In this document: in pieces, positions 35,783 through 44,051 of the stretch
Layout of the letters: the number at the start of each line of letters is the position of its first letter
Numbering within the stretch: the first letter of the stretch is position 1
Assembly (NCBI GenBank): GCA_046199005.1
Contig: CP176050.1
Coordinates: 2,914,001 to 2,978,000 of the forward strand
Reading direction: 5' to 3'
DNA from: Ascidiimonas sp046199005
GTDB lineage: Bacteria > Bacteroidota > Bacteroidia > Flavobacteriales > Flavobacteriaceae
Length of the DNA: 64,000 bases
Made by a program: the position numbers and the translations under genes
Notes under the pieces: generated by a model
The model's input: the letters and a program-made list of their open reading frames with translations, nothing else
What the model was told of the DNA's origin: nothing
Databases searched by the model: none

Positions 35783-35916
35783 AGTTGCCAACATTGTATA
35801 AAAATAATAGCGGTCTAAGTGCTTAACCGAAGGTAAATTTATAAATTTAAAGGCAGTAACAAATAGAAAATTAAGTACATAAAAATCCGCTACTATTCTT
35901 ATACAATGTTGGCAAC
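35783..35916 (+). other. attC-like site B2
   Basis: Left core AGTTGCCAAC (35783-35792) complements the cassette start GTTGGCAAC at 34698. Arms TATAAAAATAATAGCGG (35797-35813) and CCGCTACTATTCTTATA (35887-35903) are identical to those of B1. Right core ATGTTGGCAAC, crossover G35908/T35909. Confidence 0.82.
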
Positions 35917-35935
35917 AAGCTGAAAAAAATCACGA

Positions 35936-36463
35936 ATGAATCAAAATCTGGAAAAAATATTTGAACTAGAATCTGCCGAAAAATATAATGAAGCATATTC
36001 TGAATATCAAAACCTGATTTCGGAAAACAACTCGGATTTTGAAACGTGGAAATATTATTTCTTCTTTTTATGGTCTATGCTTGAAGATGTGAACGGACTT
36101 TTTAAAAAAGATATTGACTTACGAACCGAATTGGAATCCGAATTAAAAATCGGACTGAAAAAATACTCGGAATTAGCTGAGTTTAATTTTATTGCTGGAT
36201 ATGCAATTTCAGTTTTCCCTTACGAATTTGGCGACTACGAAGAGTTGGAAATCAAAGGGAAAAAAATGCTAAAAAAGGCGTTTGAATTGGAACAATCTAA
36301 TCCGATTTATAAAATGGTTTATTTGGGTTCAAAGAGTCTGAATGAGAAAGAACAGAGTTTATATAAAAACGCTTGTGCTGAATCAAAACTGATTTTAAAA
36401 ACTAAACATAGCGGAAAAGGATTGTTGAACGAATATTACAACCAAGTATTTAATCGTGAATAA
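35936..36463 (+). CDS. Cassette protein with TPR-like helices
   Basis: A 175-residue soluble helical protein (ELESAEKYNEAYSEYQNLIS near the start; LNEKEQSLYKNACAESKL near the end). The alternating aromatic/small pattern resembles tetratricopeptide-type helical pairs. No family is recognised. The cassette start is 27 bp upstream and the end site begins 9 bp after the stop. Confidence 0.55.
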   Translation: MNQNLEKIFELESAEKYNEAYSEYQNLISENNSDFETWKYYFFFLWSMLEDVNGLFKKDIDLRTELESELKIGLKKYSELAEFNFIAGYAISVFPYEFGDYEELEIKGKKMLKKAFELEQSNPIYKMVYLGSKSLNEKEQSLYKNACAESKLILKTKHSGKGLLNEYYNQVFNRE

Positions 36464-36471
36464 AAAAAGCC

Positions 36472-36643
36472 AGTTGCCAACAATGTATAACCGCAATTAC
36501 GGCGTCCCGACGGTTCGGGAGACTACGTCCGACACGAGCACAAAGTGCGAATTGGCGAAGCAATCCACTCGGAATTGCTAAAGTCAGTGCCAAACCGAAA
36601 ATTAACGCATATTAACCCGTAACTGACGGTTATACGAGACCGT
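36472..36643 (+). other. attC-like site B3, interrupted at its crossover by IS-B
   Basis: Left core AGTTGCCAAC (36472-36481) complements the cassette start at 35908. Arms TATAACCGCAATTACG (36486-36501) and CGTAACTGACGGTTATA (36618-36634) are those of site A2. The right core reaches CCGT (36640-36643). The IS then intervenes, and CCGTTGGGCAC resumes at 38306. Confidence 0.78.
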
Positions 36644-38305
36644 CAGACTGTCTCAAAACTTAACCATAGGTTTACAGTATTATTTTTGATAACTTTTTTA
36701 ATATTCCGATCTTAAAGTATGGAATATTTAAAAGGAGAATCCCGAACCCAACTTACACTTTATACTACCTGTTTGGATGATATGATAAATGAAGATAACT
36801 CGGTACGAGCTATCGATCAATTTGTAAATAGCCTTGATTTCGATACACTAGGTTTCAAAACTATCACCTGGCAAGGTAGGCCGCCATATAATCCGGCAGA
36901 TCTACTTAAACTTTATATGTATGGTTATATGAACCGGATACGCTCTTCAAGGCAATTGGAACTAGAATGTTCACGTAATATTGAACTTATGTGGTTGTTA
37001 GGCAACCTAAAGCCCGATCATAATACCATTGCCAGATTTAGAAAGAATAATCCAAAAGCGATTAAGCGTGTCTTTAGAAAAACTATAGTTATTGCCAAAA
37101 ACCATAAGCTAATCGGGGCTCAATTAATCGCAGGCGACTCAACCAAACTTCGTGCACAAAACAGTAAAAAGAATAATTACAATCCAAAGAAAGTAGCACG
37201 TCATTTAGAATATATTGAACAAAGACTGGAAGAGCATCAGAATGAACTTGCGCAAGCGGATGGAGATCATAAAAAGCAACTTGAACAAGTTATACAAAAA
37301 CGTAAACAGCAACGTAAAAGATACCAACGTATCCAGAGTGAATTAGCTAAAAACACAACTACTGAAAACCCTCAGTTATCAACAAGTGATCCTGATAGCC
37401 GACATCAAATTATCCGGGGTACGATTACCGAGGTTTGCTATACAGCTCAAACAACGGTAGACGCTAAAAACAAACTCCTAATTGATTATAAAATCACCAA
37501 CCAGAACGATAAAAAGGCGATGGGCATGATGCTAAGACGTGCAAAAACCATTCTTCAATCAAATACCTTCACTGCTTTATACGACAAAGGCTATCATACG
37601 GGTAGTGAGTTTAAAATTGCAAATGATTTAGGTATTACCACACTGGTTGCCATCCCAGCCATTGGACGTGCTAGCCAGGCACCCAACCCAAACTACAATG
37701 CAGAGCATTTTCAATTCCACCAAGAAACAGATAGTTATACCTGTCCACAGGGTCACGCATTAATCAGTAACGGTAATTGGTATAAAGCCCGTAATTACCG
37801 ATTTAAGCAATACAAAACCAAAGCTTGTAGAAATTGTCCCGCACGAAGTCAATGCACAACAGCCAGGCAAAACGGAAAGATTATCCAGCGGAGTGAGTTT
37901 ACAAATTATATCCAACAAAATGCAAAAACAGTAGCTAAGTACCCAGAGATCTACAAGCAAAGGCAGGCCTTGGTAGAGCATCCTTTTGGGACTATAAAAC
38001 GTTCTTGGGGTTTTGACCATATTCTAACGAAAAAAGGGATCACAGCAGCATCTGCCGACTTTGGATTGATTGCTATCGCCTATAATTTCAAAAGATTACT
38101 GAATATAAAAGGGCAATCTGAAGATCTCAGAACCCTGATCAGAAGCTTAAAAACACTTCTAATGCAAGTAAAAAAAGTCAGAAAATCAATTCTGAGCTTT
38201 TTTGACCTTATATACATTCAACACCTAAAAATTAAATTTTTCTTACAATCAAAAACAGAAATACGTATTTTTAATCCAAATCGAGGGTAGTTTTGAGACA
38301 AGCTG
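36644..38305 (+). mobile_element. IS-B: complete IS1182-family insertion sequence in an attC-like site
   Basis: 1662 bp. The left end CAGACTGTCTCAAAACT and the inverted right end (read outward, CAGCTTGTCTCAAAACT) form imperfect terminal repeats. CCGT is present on both flanks (36640-36643 and 38306-38309), consistent with a 4-bp target duplication that falls on the cassette crossover core CCGT/T. Right-end remnants of related copies lie at 15717, 42170, 48900 and 49895. Confidence 0.85.
36719..38290 (+). CDS. IS1182-family transposase of IS-B
   Basis: A 523-residue transposase. The N-terminus QGRPPYNPADLLKLYMYGYM and NRIRSSRQLELEC are typical of the IS1182/IS5-like group. DDE residues are expected at the Asp of IAGDSTKLRAQ, the Asp of ALYDKGYHTG and the Glu in VEHPFGTIKRSWG. 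The C-terminus ends only 15 bp from the IS end. It looks intact, so the element may be active. Confidence 0.9.
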   Translation: MEYLKGESRTQLTLYTTCLDDMINEDNSVRAIDQFVNSLDFDTLGFKTITWQGRPPYNPADLLKLYMYGYMNRIRSSRQLELECSRNIELMWLLGNLKPDHNTIARFRKNNPKAIKRVFRKTIVIAKNHKLIGAQLIAGDSTKLRAQNSKKNNYNPKKVARHLEYIEQRLEEHQNELAQADGDHKKQLEQVIQKRKQQRKRYQRIQSELAKNTTTENPQLSTSDPDSRHQIIRGTITEVCYTAQTTVDAKNKLLIDYKITNQNDKKAMGMMLRRAKTILQSNTFTALYDKGYHTGSEFKIANDLGITTLVAIPAIGRASQAPNPNYNAEHFQFHQETDSYTCPQGHALISNGNWYKARNYRFKQYKTKACRNCPARSQCTTARQNGKIIQRSEFTNYIQQNAKTVAKYPEIYKQRQALVEHPFGTIKRSWGFDHILTKKGITAASADFGLIAIAYNFKRLLNIKGQSEDLRTLIRSLKTLLMQVKKVRKSILSFFDLIYIQHLKIKFFLQSKTEIRIFNPNRG

Positions 38306-38331
38306 CCGTTGGGCACAATACAAAAAAACAA

Positions 38332-39267
38332 ATGAGAGTTTACAACTTATTTTCTAAAAGACAAAAAAAGTTAAGAGGTGAAACTTCTGATATTTTGACT
38401 TATGATAAAATACCACAAACTCTTAAAGTACAAATTGTTCATATTATACGAGATTGCATAGGTGAAGACTCAAATCCGACATATGGTTCTAGTGAAGCTA
38501 CGGAGATTTATCAATCAATTTTCGATATTCTTTGTAGAGAATATGGGAGATTTAGATTAGTGGAAGATGCCTATAACGATTCTTGCCAAAGGCAAATTTT
38601 AGATTTTATTTTACAAGCAAAAAGTACTGATGAAATTTTGGATACCATAGAAGTTTCGTTTAATCATATTGAAACAAATATTTTAGGAAAAGAATATTAT
38701 TACAATCAAGGTGCTTACACAAAGACTAATCCGTCAGATGCTATTTATGAATTAAATGAAAGGTTCAAAGAAAATGCTGTAGGATATCACTACACAAGTG
38801 GAGAAATTATCAGAGTTGATTCTACTTTTATTCATTCTGAAGTTGTTAAACCAACACTTTCACTTCTCAAAAACTCAAAATTTAAAGGAGCAAATGAAGA
38901 ATATCTTAAAGCTCACGAACATTTTAGACACGGAAGAAATAAAGAATGCATAAATGAATGTTTAAAGTCATTTGAAAGTACTTTAAAGATAATTTGCAAG
39001 ATAAAAGGTTGGGATTATAAAGAGACAGATACATCAAGAAAACTAATTCAAATTTGTTTTCAGAACCAATTGATACCAACCTTCACACAGAACCAATTTA
39101 CTTCATTGCAAAATCTAGTGGAAAGCGGAATACCTACAATTAGAAATAAAGTAGGTGGTCACGGACAAGGAGAAACCCCTAAAAGCGTTGACGATACGCT
39201 TACCAGATATGCCCTGAATTTAACAGGAAGTAACATTATATTTCTAATTGAACAAAGTCGTATATGA
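38332..39267 (+). CDS. Abi-C/HEPN-like protein (STM4504/CBY_0614 type), putative phage defence
   Basis: A 311-residue protein from the ATG at 38332 (the longer TTG frame starts inside IS-B). The N-terminal half resembles the STM4504/CBY_0614 group (MRVYNLFSKRQKKLRGETSD). The C-terminal half has the pattern of the abortive-infection C-terminal domain: HFRHGRNKECINECLKSFES followed by LVESGIPTIRNKVGGHGQG. The RNKxxxHG motif is HEPN-like and suggests an RNase-type effector. It is the cassette that starts at G38308, right after IS-B, and ends at 39286. Confidence 0.72.
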   Translation: MRVYNLFSKRQKKLRGETSDILTYDKIPQTLKVQIVHIIRDCIGEDSNPTYGSSEATEIYQSIFDILCREYGRFRLVEDAYNDSCQRQILDFILQAKSTDEILDTIEVSFNHIETNILGKEYYYNQGAYTKTNPSDAIYELNERFKENAVGYHYTSGEIIRVDSTFIHSEVVKPTLSLLKNSKFKGANEEYLKAHEHFRHGRNKECINECLKSFESTLKIICKIKGWDYKETDTSRKLIQICFQNQLIPTFTQNQFTSLQNLVESGIPTIRNKVGGHGQGETPKSVDDTLTRYALNLTGSNIIFLIEQSRI

Positions 39268-39291
39268 AAAAAGTACTGTGCACAACAATGG

Positions 39292-40991
39292 TAGTCGTTG
39301 CACAAGCCAATAATTTGCAAAAATCTTTCTTATTTTAAGCCCTATTAAAGGTTTTTTTGAATACATTTCCCTCTAAGGGAAGCTATATTTAGCGGCTTTA
39401 AATGGAGCCAAAAAAAGTCCTGAAGCCATGATTTTATAATTTGAACAAAGTGGAGGCTTCTCGCTCCACTTTTTACTTTGTTTTGAGTGAATTTCAAATA
39501 TTTTTTCAAATTATAAGCAATAGCGGATAGTTGCATGCATTTGTTAGCCTGCCTAATTCCAATGGTATTGATCTTTCTTAGTCCCATAAATTGAGTGAGT
39601 GTTCCGAAGACGGGCTCCACAGTCGCCTGCCTTTTTGCTTTCATTCTTTTACCTTTTTTTGTCTGTAAACGTTCATTATTTCGCTCGTATTCATCCCGGT
39701 AATAAGTCACGCTAAATTTCTTCTCTTTAGCCGTCTTTCCTAAACAGCTGCTGGCTAACGGACAATGACTGCATATTTTACTAGATATGCGGTATTCTTT
39801 TTTCTTTGTCCCTGTACGATAATCATTAAACACCTTTTTGAAGGGTACTTCCTTACCATTTGGGCAGATATAGTAATCCCTATCTTTTACATAAACAAAA
39901 CCATCGGGTCCGCCCTTATACGTTCCGTGCGGTGGAATGTAACTGTTAATACCTTTATGCTCTAAATAGGCGTAGTTTTCTCCACTGGAGTAGCCCGTAT
40001 CGGCTAGCACGTTTTCTAGCTTGAAGCCTGATCGCCATAAGCGTCTGGACAACCGATCTACGATATCAGGTAGGTCTTGATTATCTTTACCATCAGCGTG
40101 ATAGGCTTTAATATCCGTAATTACATGATGTGCGGTATCTACACTAAGTTGGCTATGGTAGTTGAGTTTCCTTGCTTTTCCGGGTTTGACACTGATACGT
40201 GCGTCTGGATCGGTTGGACTGTAGTGTGTTTTGTTGGAAGTATAACGACTACCTTTATTGCCTGCCCCTGGTCGTTGATCCTGATCTTTCGCCCATTTCT
40301 GGTTTCTACTTTTTATGGCTTGCAGTTCCTTTTTACTGGCTGATACGGTTTGCTGCTTTTGATCGGCTTTGTTTTCTTGAGCTTGTCGCAGTGGTTTCTC
40401 TTTGTCTCTAGCACTGATGTGACGAAGCTTTCTCAGGTGCGCGTCCAGCTCTTCTTCCGGTACTTTCAATTCCAAAGAATCCATGCTGGCATTGGCTTTT
40501 ACCGGAGCCGAATCAATCGCCTGGGTGTGACCGCTAACCATACCAGCATCTACACACAGATTAAAAACCCGAGTAAACACTTCTTCAAAAATACTTTCAG
40601 GAAACAATTGTCGGGTGCGGCTAATGGTAGAATGCCAGGGAAGCTCTTCATCAATATCATACCCCAAAAAGTATAAGATATCTAAACGTAAACAACAATG
40701 ATCTATGAGCTTTCTGTCACTGGTGATGTTTTCTAAATAACCAATCAGACATAATTTGAAAAAAACAACCGGATCAATGCTCTTTTGTCCGCTGCCTCCG
40801 TAAAAACCCTTAGTAAGAGGATAGAGAAAATCAAGATCGATAGTTTCTTTCAGACGACGGTAAAAATTGTTTGGAGGGATACGCTCACTTAACTTAAAAT
40901 CAGTAAACAGCTTTTCTTGGTATTTCTTTTTGCCTTGCATAACTAAAAATACGATTTTTCCTATCTTTAGACAATAGTTGTGCAACAGGCA
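39292..40991 (-). mobile_element. IS-A copy 1: IS1182-family element
   Basis: About 1700 bp, identical to copy 2 at 44052-45751 as far as could be read. Terminal repeats are TAGTCGTTGCACAA on the left and TTGTGCAACAGGCA on the right. CAATGG on both sides (39286-39291 and 40992-40997) is consistent with a 6-bp target duplication. The insertion lies just inside the left core of an attC-like site. Confidence 0.85.
39345..40940 (-). CDS. IS1182-family transposase of IS-A, copy 1
   Basis: A 531-residue transposase from the ATG at 40940 (a TTG 18 codons earlier would lie in the terminal repeat). Features: KLFTDFKLSERIPPNNFYRR at the N-terminus, SIDPVVFFKLCLIGYLENI, ELPWHSTISRTRQLFPE, the first Asp in TQAIDSAPVKANAS, the second in LADTGYSSGENYAYL, and Glu in ATVEPVFGTLTQFMGLRKI. 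A Cys-rich insert (ICPNG, CSHCPLASSC) is typical of the family. The protein is different from the IS-B transposase. Confidence 0.9.
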   Translation of the reverse strand: MQGKKKYQEKLFTDFKLSERIPPNNFYRRLKETIDLDFLYPLTKGFYGGSGQKSIDPVVFFKLCLIGYLENITSDRKLIDHCCLRLDILYFLGYDIDEELPWHSTISRTRQLFPESIFEEVFTRVFNLCVDAGMVSGHTQAIDSAPVKANASMDSLELKVPEEELDAHLRKLRHISARDKEKPLRQAQENKADQKQQTVSASKKELQAIKSRNQKWAKDQDQRPGAGNKGSRYTSNKTHYSPTDPDARISVKPGKARKLNYHSQLSVDTAHHVITDIKAYHADGKDNQDLPDIVDRLSRRLWRSGFKLENVLADTGYSSGENYAYLEHKGINSYIPPHGTYKGGPDGFVYVKDRDYYICPNGKEVPFKKVFNDYRTGTKKKEYRISSKICSHCPLASSCLGKTAKEKKFSVTYYRDEYERNNERLQTKKGKRMKAKRQATVEPVFGTLTQFMGLRKINTIGIRQANKCMQLSAIAYNLKKYLKFTQNKVKSGARSLHFVQIIKSWLQDFFWLHLKPLNIASLRGKCIQKNL

Positions 40992-41130
40992 CAATGGCTA
41001 TAAATAATTGCTTGTTCTCGCCTACTTCTGAATCCCGAAGCGTCGGGACTTGTGGATTTTTAGTTTAGTGTGTACTTGTCAAGTTAAGTACTAACCCACG
41101 CAACTGTTCATAATCGAGACGATACCATAA

Positions 41131-41820
41131 ATGAGAAAACAAAATCTGACATATATAATTGGAGTTTTGATTCTACTTATGACTTTTGACTTAAAAGCTC
41201 AATCGTCTGAAATGGAAACTAACCAAAATCGAATTGACAGAGAATTTATTACAAGCACTTCACTGAGGGAAAAAATTAGTGGACAAAGCAAAACCGAAAA
41301 TGAAATCAATCTGATTTTGGAAAAAGCTAACGACAACTTTTACTCTATTTACGTTTTCAATAAAACAAATGACTCCTTAAAAATTTCAAGTCAAGATGGG
41401 CATTTATTCTTAATCCAAGAAGCAAAAAACAAAAAGGGCGATTGGAAACCAATTGAATATTGGGAATATTCGTGGTGCGGAAATAGCTATCTACGCGACA
41501 AACTCGAACCAAACGGAATTTTAAAAACGGAATCCAAAGTTTATAACGGGAATTTTGAAACTCAAATAAGGTTTAAACTTTTGAATGATGATAAAGTTTA
41601 TTATTCAAATCCAATGGTTGGATTCGTGAATTTATTACAGTTTGAAATTCCAAATGATATAACTGATTATCGGACTTATAAACGGATTGAAACTCGTGGA
41701 GGTTCAGAACTACTAAAAAAGTTAATATTTCTCGAGCCAAACGGAATAAGAGAATTTTTGGAAAATGAAGAAGCTTATTTAGAAAAAATGGCTGAATTAA
41801 AAAAGAAAAATAAGAACTGA
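41131..41820 (+). CDS. Secreted cassette protein of unknown function
   Basis: A 229-residue protein with a signal peptide (IIGVLILLMTFDLKAQ). The mature region is beta-rich with FYSIYVFNKTNDSLKISSQD, PIEYWEYSWCGNSYL and KVYYSNPMVGFVNLL, then a charged helical tail ending in ELKKKNKN. No domain recognised. The cassette starts at about 41121 and the end site is a chimeric IS scar. Confidence 0.6.
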   Translation: MRKQNLTYIIGVLILLMTFDLKAQSSEMETNQNRIDREFITSTSLREKISGQSKTENEINLILEKANDNFYSIYVFNKTNDSLKISSQDGHLFLIQEAKNKKGDWKPIEYWEYSWCGNSYLRDKLEPNGILKTESKVYNGNFETQIRFKLLNDDKVYYSNPMVGFVNLLQFEIPNDITDYRTYKRIETRGGSELLKKLIFLEPNGIREFLENEEAYLEKMAELKKKNKN

Positions 41821-41841
41821 AAAAAAATTGTGGTACAATAC

Positions 41842-42190
41842 TGGTAGCCGTTGCACAAGCCAATAATTTGTAAAATCTTTCTTATTTTAAGTCCTATTAA
41901 AGGTCTTTTTGAATATATTGCCCTTCAGGGGAAGCTATATTTAGCGGTTTTAAATGGAGCCATAAAAAGCCCTGAAGCCATAATTTCATGATTTGAACAA
42001 AGTGGAGACCTTTGGCCCTGCTTTTCACCTTATTTTGAGTGAAACTTATGTCCGCAAAACCTATTATCAACAATATTCTAGAATTTATAGGCTCACACAA
42101 AAGAACCGCACAAGAACAAACGCACTGTAAAGCTTTGTAATAAATTCTTATTTTTAATCCAAATCTAAGGTAGTTTTGAGACAAACTGCC
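41842..42190. mobile_element. Chimeric IS scar 1 (IS-A left end joined to IS-B-like right end)
   Basis: Starts with GGTAGCCGTTGCACAAGCC, the IS-A left end, followed by a diverged copy of the last 50 or so codons of its transposase on the minus strand. It then switches at GAGTGAAACTTATGTCCGC to a shared middle block (CCTATTATCAACAATATTCT, CACTGTAAAGCTTTGTAATA) and ends with GGTAGTTTTGAGACAAACTG, the IS-B right end. CCGTTAGGCGC, a cassette core, follows directly. Two more scars of the same build lie at 48574 and 49575. Confidence 0.75.
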
Positions 42191-42213
42191 GTTAGGCGCA
42201 ATTTGACCAAAAA

Positions 42214-42594
42214 ATGAACAATCGGACCATAGAAATAACATCTCGATTTGAAAAATCTTGGAACGAAACGGAAAAGATTTTCGATATGCTGTTGGAAAAT
42301 GGATTTGAGAGATTAATTCCAGTTCGTGAATTTATTACGGAATTAAAGGAAAAAGGAGAAAATCAACATTTTAGAATAGGGACTTCACTATATCGACTGA
42401 TTTTTTCTCGTTCCGTAGAACACGGATTGCGTGACGATCAAAAACAATTGATTATCGACACATTGGACAAAAACGATTATGAAATAATATTCAGAGACGG
42501 ATTTAAAAAATATAGAGAATACCGAATAAGTGATTTAAATGACGATAGATTAACAAAGTTGCTCGTAACATTAAAAGGAACATTAGTCGACTAA
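42214..42594 (+). CDS. Cassette protein of unknown function
   Basis: A 126-residue soluble protein (EITSRFEKSWNETEKIFDML, EFITELKEKGENQHFRIGTS, with a LVVTLKGTLVD-like end). Probably alpha/beta. It starts 22 bp after the cassette core CCGTTAGGCGC and is followed after 3 bp by the zinc-ribbon gene, so the cassette carries a two-gene operon. No family is recognised. Confidence 0.55.
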   Translation: MNNRTIEITSRFEKSWNETEKIFDMLLENGFERLIPVREFITELKEKGENQHFRIGTSLYRLIFSRSVEHGLRDDQKQLIIDTLDKNDYEIIFRDGFKKYREYRISDLNDDRLTKLLVTLKGTLVD

Positions 42595-42597
42595 ATT

Positions 42598-42858
42598 ATG
42601 GCAACACAAATCTGTCCGCATTGTAAAACTGATAATTTCATTTGGAAAATAGACGATGATGAATCTCATCTAACTATTTGGGATTGTGGAAATTGCAATT
42701 ATCGAGCTTTCGAGAATGAATCTGACGAACGGAATTGCTCAAAATGCGGAAAGAAAGCTGAATCAAAGCTAATGGATAACAAAAAAGAATATTGGTGGTG
42801 TTCGAATTGTAACACGACTGAAATAATAAAAACTGCACCTAACAAAGAACTGAGTTAA
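42598..42858 (+). CDS. Cassette zinc-ribbon protein
   Basis: An 86-residue protein with four CxxC pairs (CPHC, CGNC, CSKC, CSNC), enough for two zinc ribbons. It is probably a nucleic-acid or protein-binding adaptor. The last codons contain TGCACCTAAC (42834-42843), the left core of the cassette end, complementary to the cassette start GTTAGGCGCA with one mismatch. The attC thus overlaps the end of the gene. Confidence 0.6.
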   Translation: MATQICPHCKTDNFIWKIDDDESHLTIWDCGNCNYRAFENESDERNCSKCGKKAESKLMDNKKEYWWCSNCNTTEIIKTAPNKELS

Positions 42859-42871
42859 AAAACAAGCAGTT

Positions 42872-43837
42872 TTAAGTCAATTTAGAAACAAAGTTTTCAT
42901 CATAAGGTAATCCTGATTTAGTAATAGCAAATGACTGTTTAAGGAGTTTATTTGCCACTGCTATTAACGCCACTTTTTTGGTTTTACCTTTTGCTAAAAT
43001 TCGTTCATAAAGCTCTCGACAGGCCTTGTTATGTTTACAGGCAGAGAAAGCACATAAAAACATCAGATTTCGCAGTTTTCTATTCCCTATTTTACTAATC
43101 CGACTTTTACCTCTAACGCTACTTCCGGATATTCTTATGGTAGGTGTTATTCCAACATAACTGCAAAGCTGACCAGCGGAATCAAATTTTCTGAAACCAT
43201 CTGTAATTACAATTAAAAACAATGCCGTTTTAGTACCTAATCCTGGTATACTTTTCAGAAGTGTTAATTGTTGTTGTTGGTCTTTTTTTACAAGTTCTAA
43301 TAATCGTTCTTCCAAAAGACAAATCTCTTTATCAAAGTGTTTTAAGCTACGCTTGAGTGAATGATAAACGACTTTTGAGGGCTTGCCAAGTATTTCTTCT
43401 CCATGTAATTTATTTTTGATAACAGTGCGCTGTTTTATGTAATTATCCAATAATCTAAACAACTGTAAACATTCAGCTTGTGCATCGTTTAAGGCATTAT
43501 AAAGCGGAACCTGATTAACAGTTGCATATTTGCAAATTGCCTTTGCATCACTTTTATCAGTTTTAACTTTGGATAATTGCATTTGAATAAAACGCTTTAC
43601 TTGTAATGGATTTACTACTGAAACACAAAATCCAGATTTAAAAAGATATTGAGCCAATCGATAATGATAGTAACCTGTGGCTTCCATTACTATCAGATCA
43701 TTAACTGTAAGTATTTTTGAAAAGGCCTTAAACCCTGAAGCATTATTTTTAAACTGATAATGCACATCCTGTTGATCGGCTACATCAAAGACATCTTTAC
43801 TAATATCTACACCGTAAATTTTACTATATTTAGTCAT
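42872..43837 (-). CDS. IS110-family DEDD transposase
   Basis: A 321-residue recombinase. The N-terminal RuvC-like domain has DEDD residues Asp11 (YGVDISKD), Glu52 (MEATGYYH), Asp94 and Asp97 (KTDKSDAKA). The C-terminal Transposase_20 domain contains LKSIPGLGTKTA and the likely catalytic Ser in SGSSVRGKSRISKIGN. Known members are guided to targets by an RNA made from their non-coding end. The frame is intact. Confidence 0.9.
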   Translation of the reverse strand: MTKYSKIYGVDISKDVFDVADQQDVHYQFKNNASGFKAFSKILTVNDLIVMEATGYYHYRLAQYLFKSGFCVSVVNPLQVKRFIQMQLSKVKTDKSDAKAICKYATVNQVPLYNALNDAQAECLQLFRLLDNYIKQRTVIKNKLHGEEILGKPSKVVYHSLKRSLKHFDKEICLLEERLLELVKKDQQQQLTLLKSIPGLGTKTALFLIVITDGFRKFDSAGQLCSYVGITPTIRISGSSVRGKSRISKIGNRKLRNLMFLCAFSACKHNKACRELYERILAKGKTKKVALIAVANKLLKQSFAITKSGLPYDENFVSKLT

Positions 43838-44045
43838 AAGAATTAAATTAAGAAAGAACGATCTACTTCTGTTTCACCAACTTAAAATCGAGATCTAAAG
43901 TCTCACAGAACTGATCGAAATACAAGTAGAAAAGAGCGGGGATTATCAATGTTGACGGAATCGGAAGTTCCAACGGTAGCTTTAATCTTTATCCGCTCTT
44001 TTGTTCTTTCTGATTACTATTTAAATTTAATAGAATTCAAACTTA
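43838..44045 (-). ncRNA. Candidate bridge RNA region of the IS110 element
   Basis: The non-coding end ahead of the transposase has a perfect 10-bp inverted pair, AAAAGAGCGG (43930-43939) and CCGCTCTTTT (43993-44002). Between them lie smaller palindromes such as GGAAGTTCC, and GAGATCTAAAGTCTC is next to them. Such multi-stem upstream ends encode the bridge RNA in known IS110 members. The RNA boundaries and loop-target matches are not determined. Confidence 0.45.
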
Positions 44046-44051
44046 AGACGG

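Larger units (their letters stand above)
39277..41125 (+). other. attC-like site B4, split by IS-A copy 1
   Basis: Left core TGTGCACAAC (39277-39286) complements the cassette start GTTGGGCACA with a mismatch. Then CAATGG, the IS (39292-40991), CAATGG again, and the remainder of the site. Arms TATAAATAATTGC (40999-41011) and GCAACTGTTCATA (41100-41112) pair at 10 of 13 positions. The right core is GAGACGATACC near 41117, where the usual GTT has become GAT. Confidence 0.65.
42845..44050 (-). mobile_element. IS110-family element inserted in the cassette end site
   Basis: About 1.2 kb. A short (about 25 bp) non-coding end follows the transposase stop at 42872, and a longer (about 200 bp) non-coding end precedes its start at 43837, the layout of the IS110 subgroup. 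No target duplication or clear terminal inverted repeats are seen, as usual for this family. Exact ends are uncertain. It lies after the left core CACCTAACAAAG of a cassette end and directly before IS-A copy 2. Confidence 0.75.

Noticed and set aside
39765..40676. Several plus-strand open frames inside IS-A copy 1 (and the same at 44525-45436)
   Set aside because: They lie entirely antisense to the intact transposase, recur only because the IS is duplicated, and show no protein-family features.
41897..42241. A 114-codon minus-strand frame as a gene
   Set aside because: Its C-terminal half is a decayed copy of the end of the IS-A transposase and the rest is scar sequence; it has no proper start.
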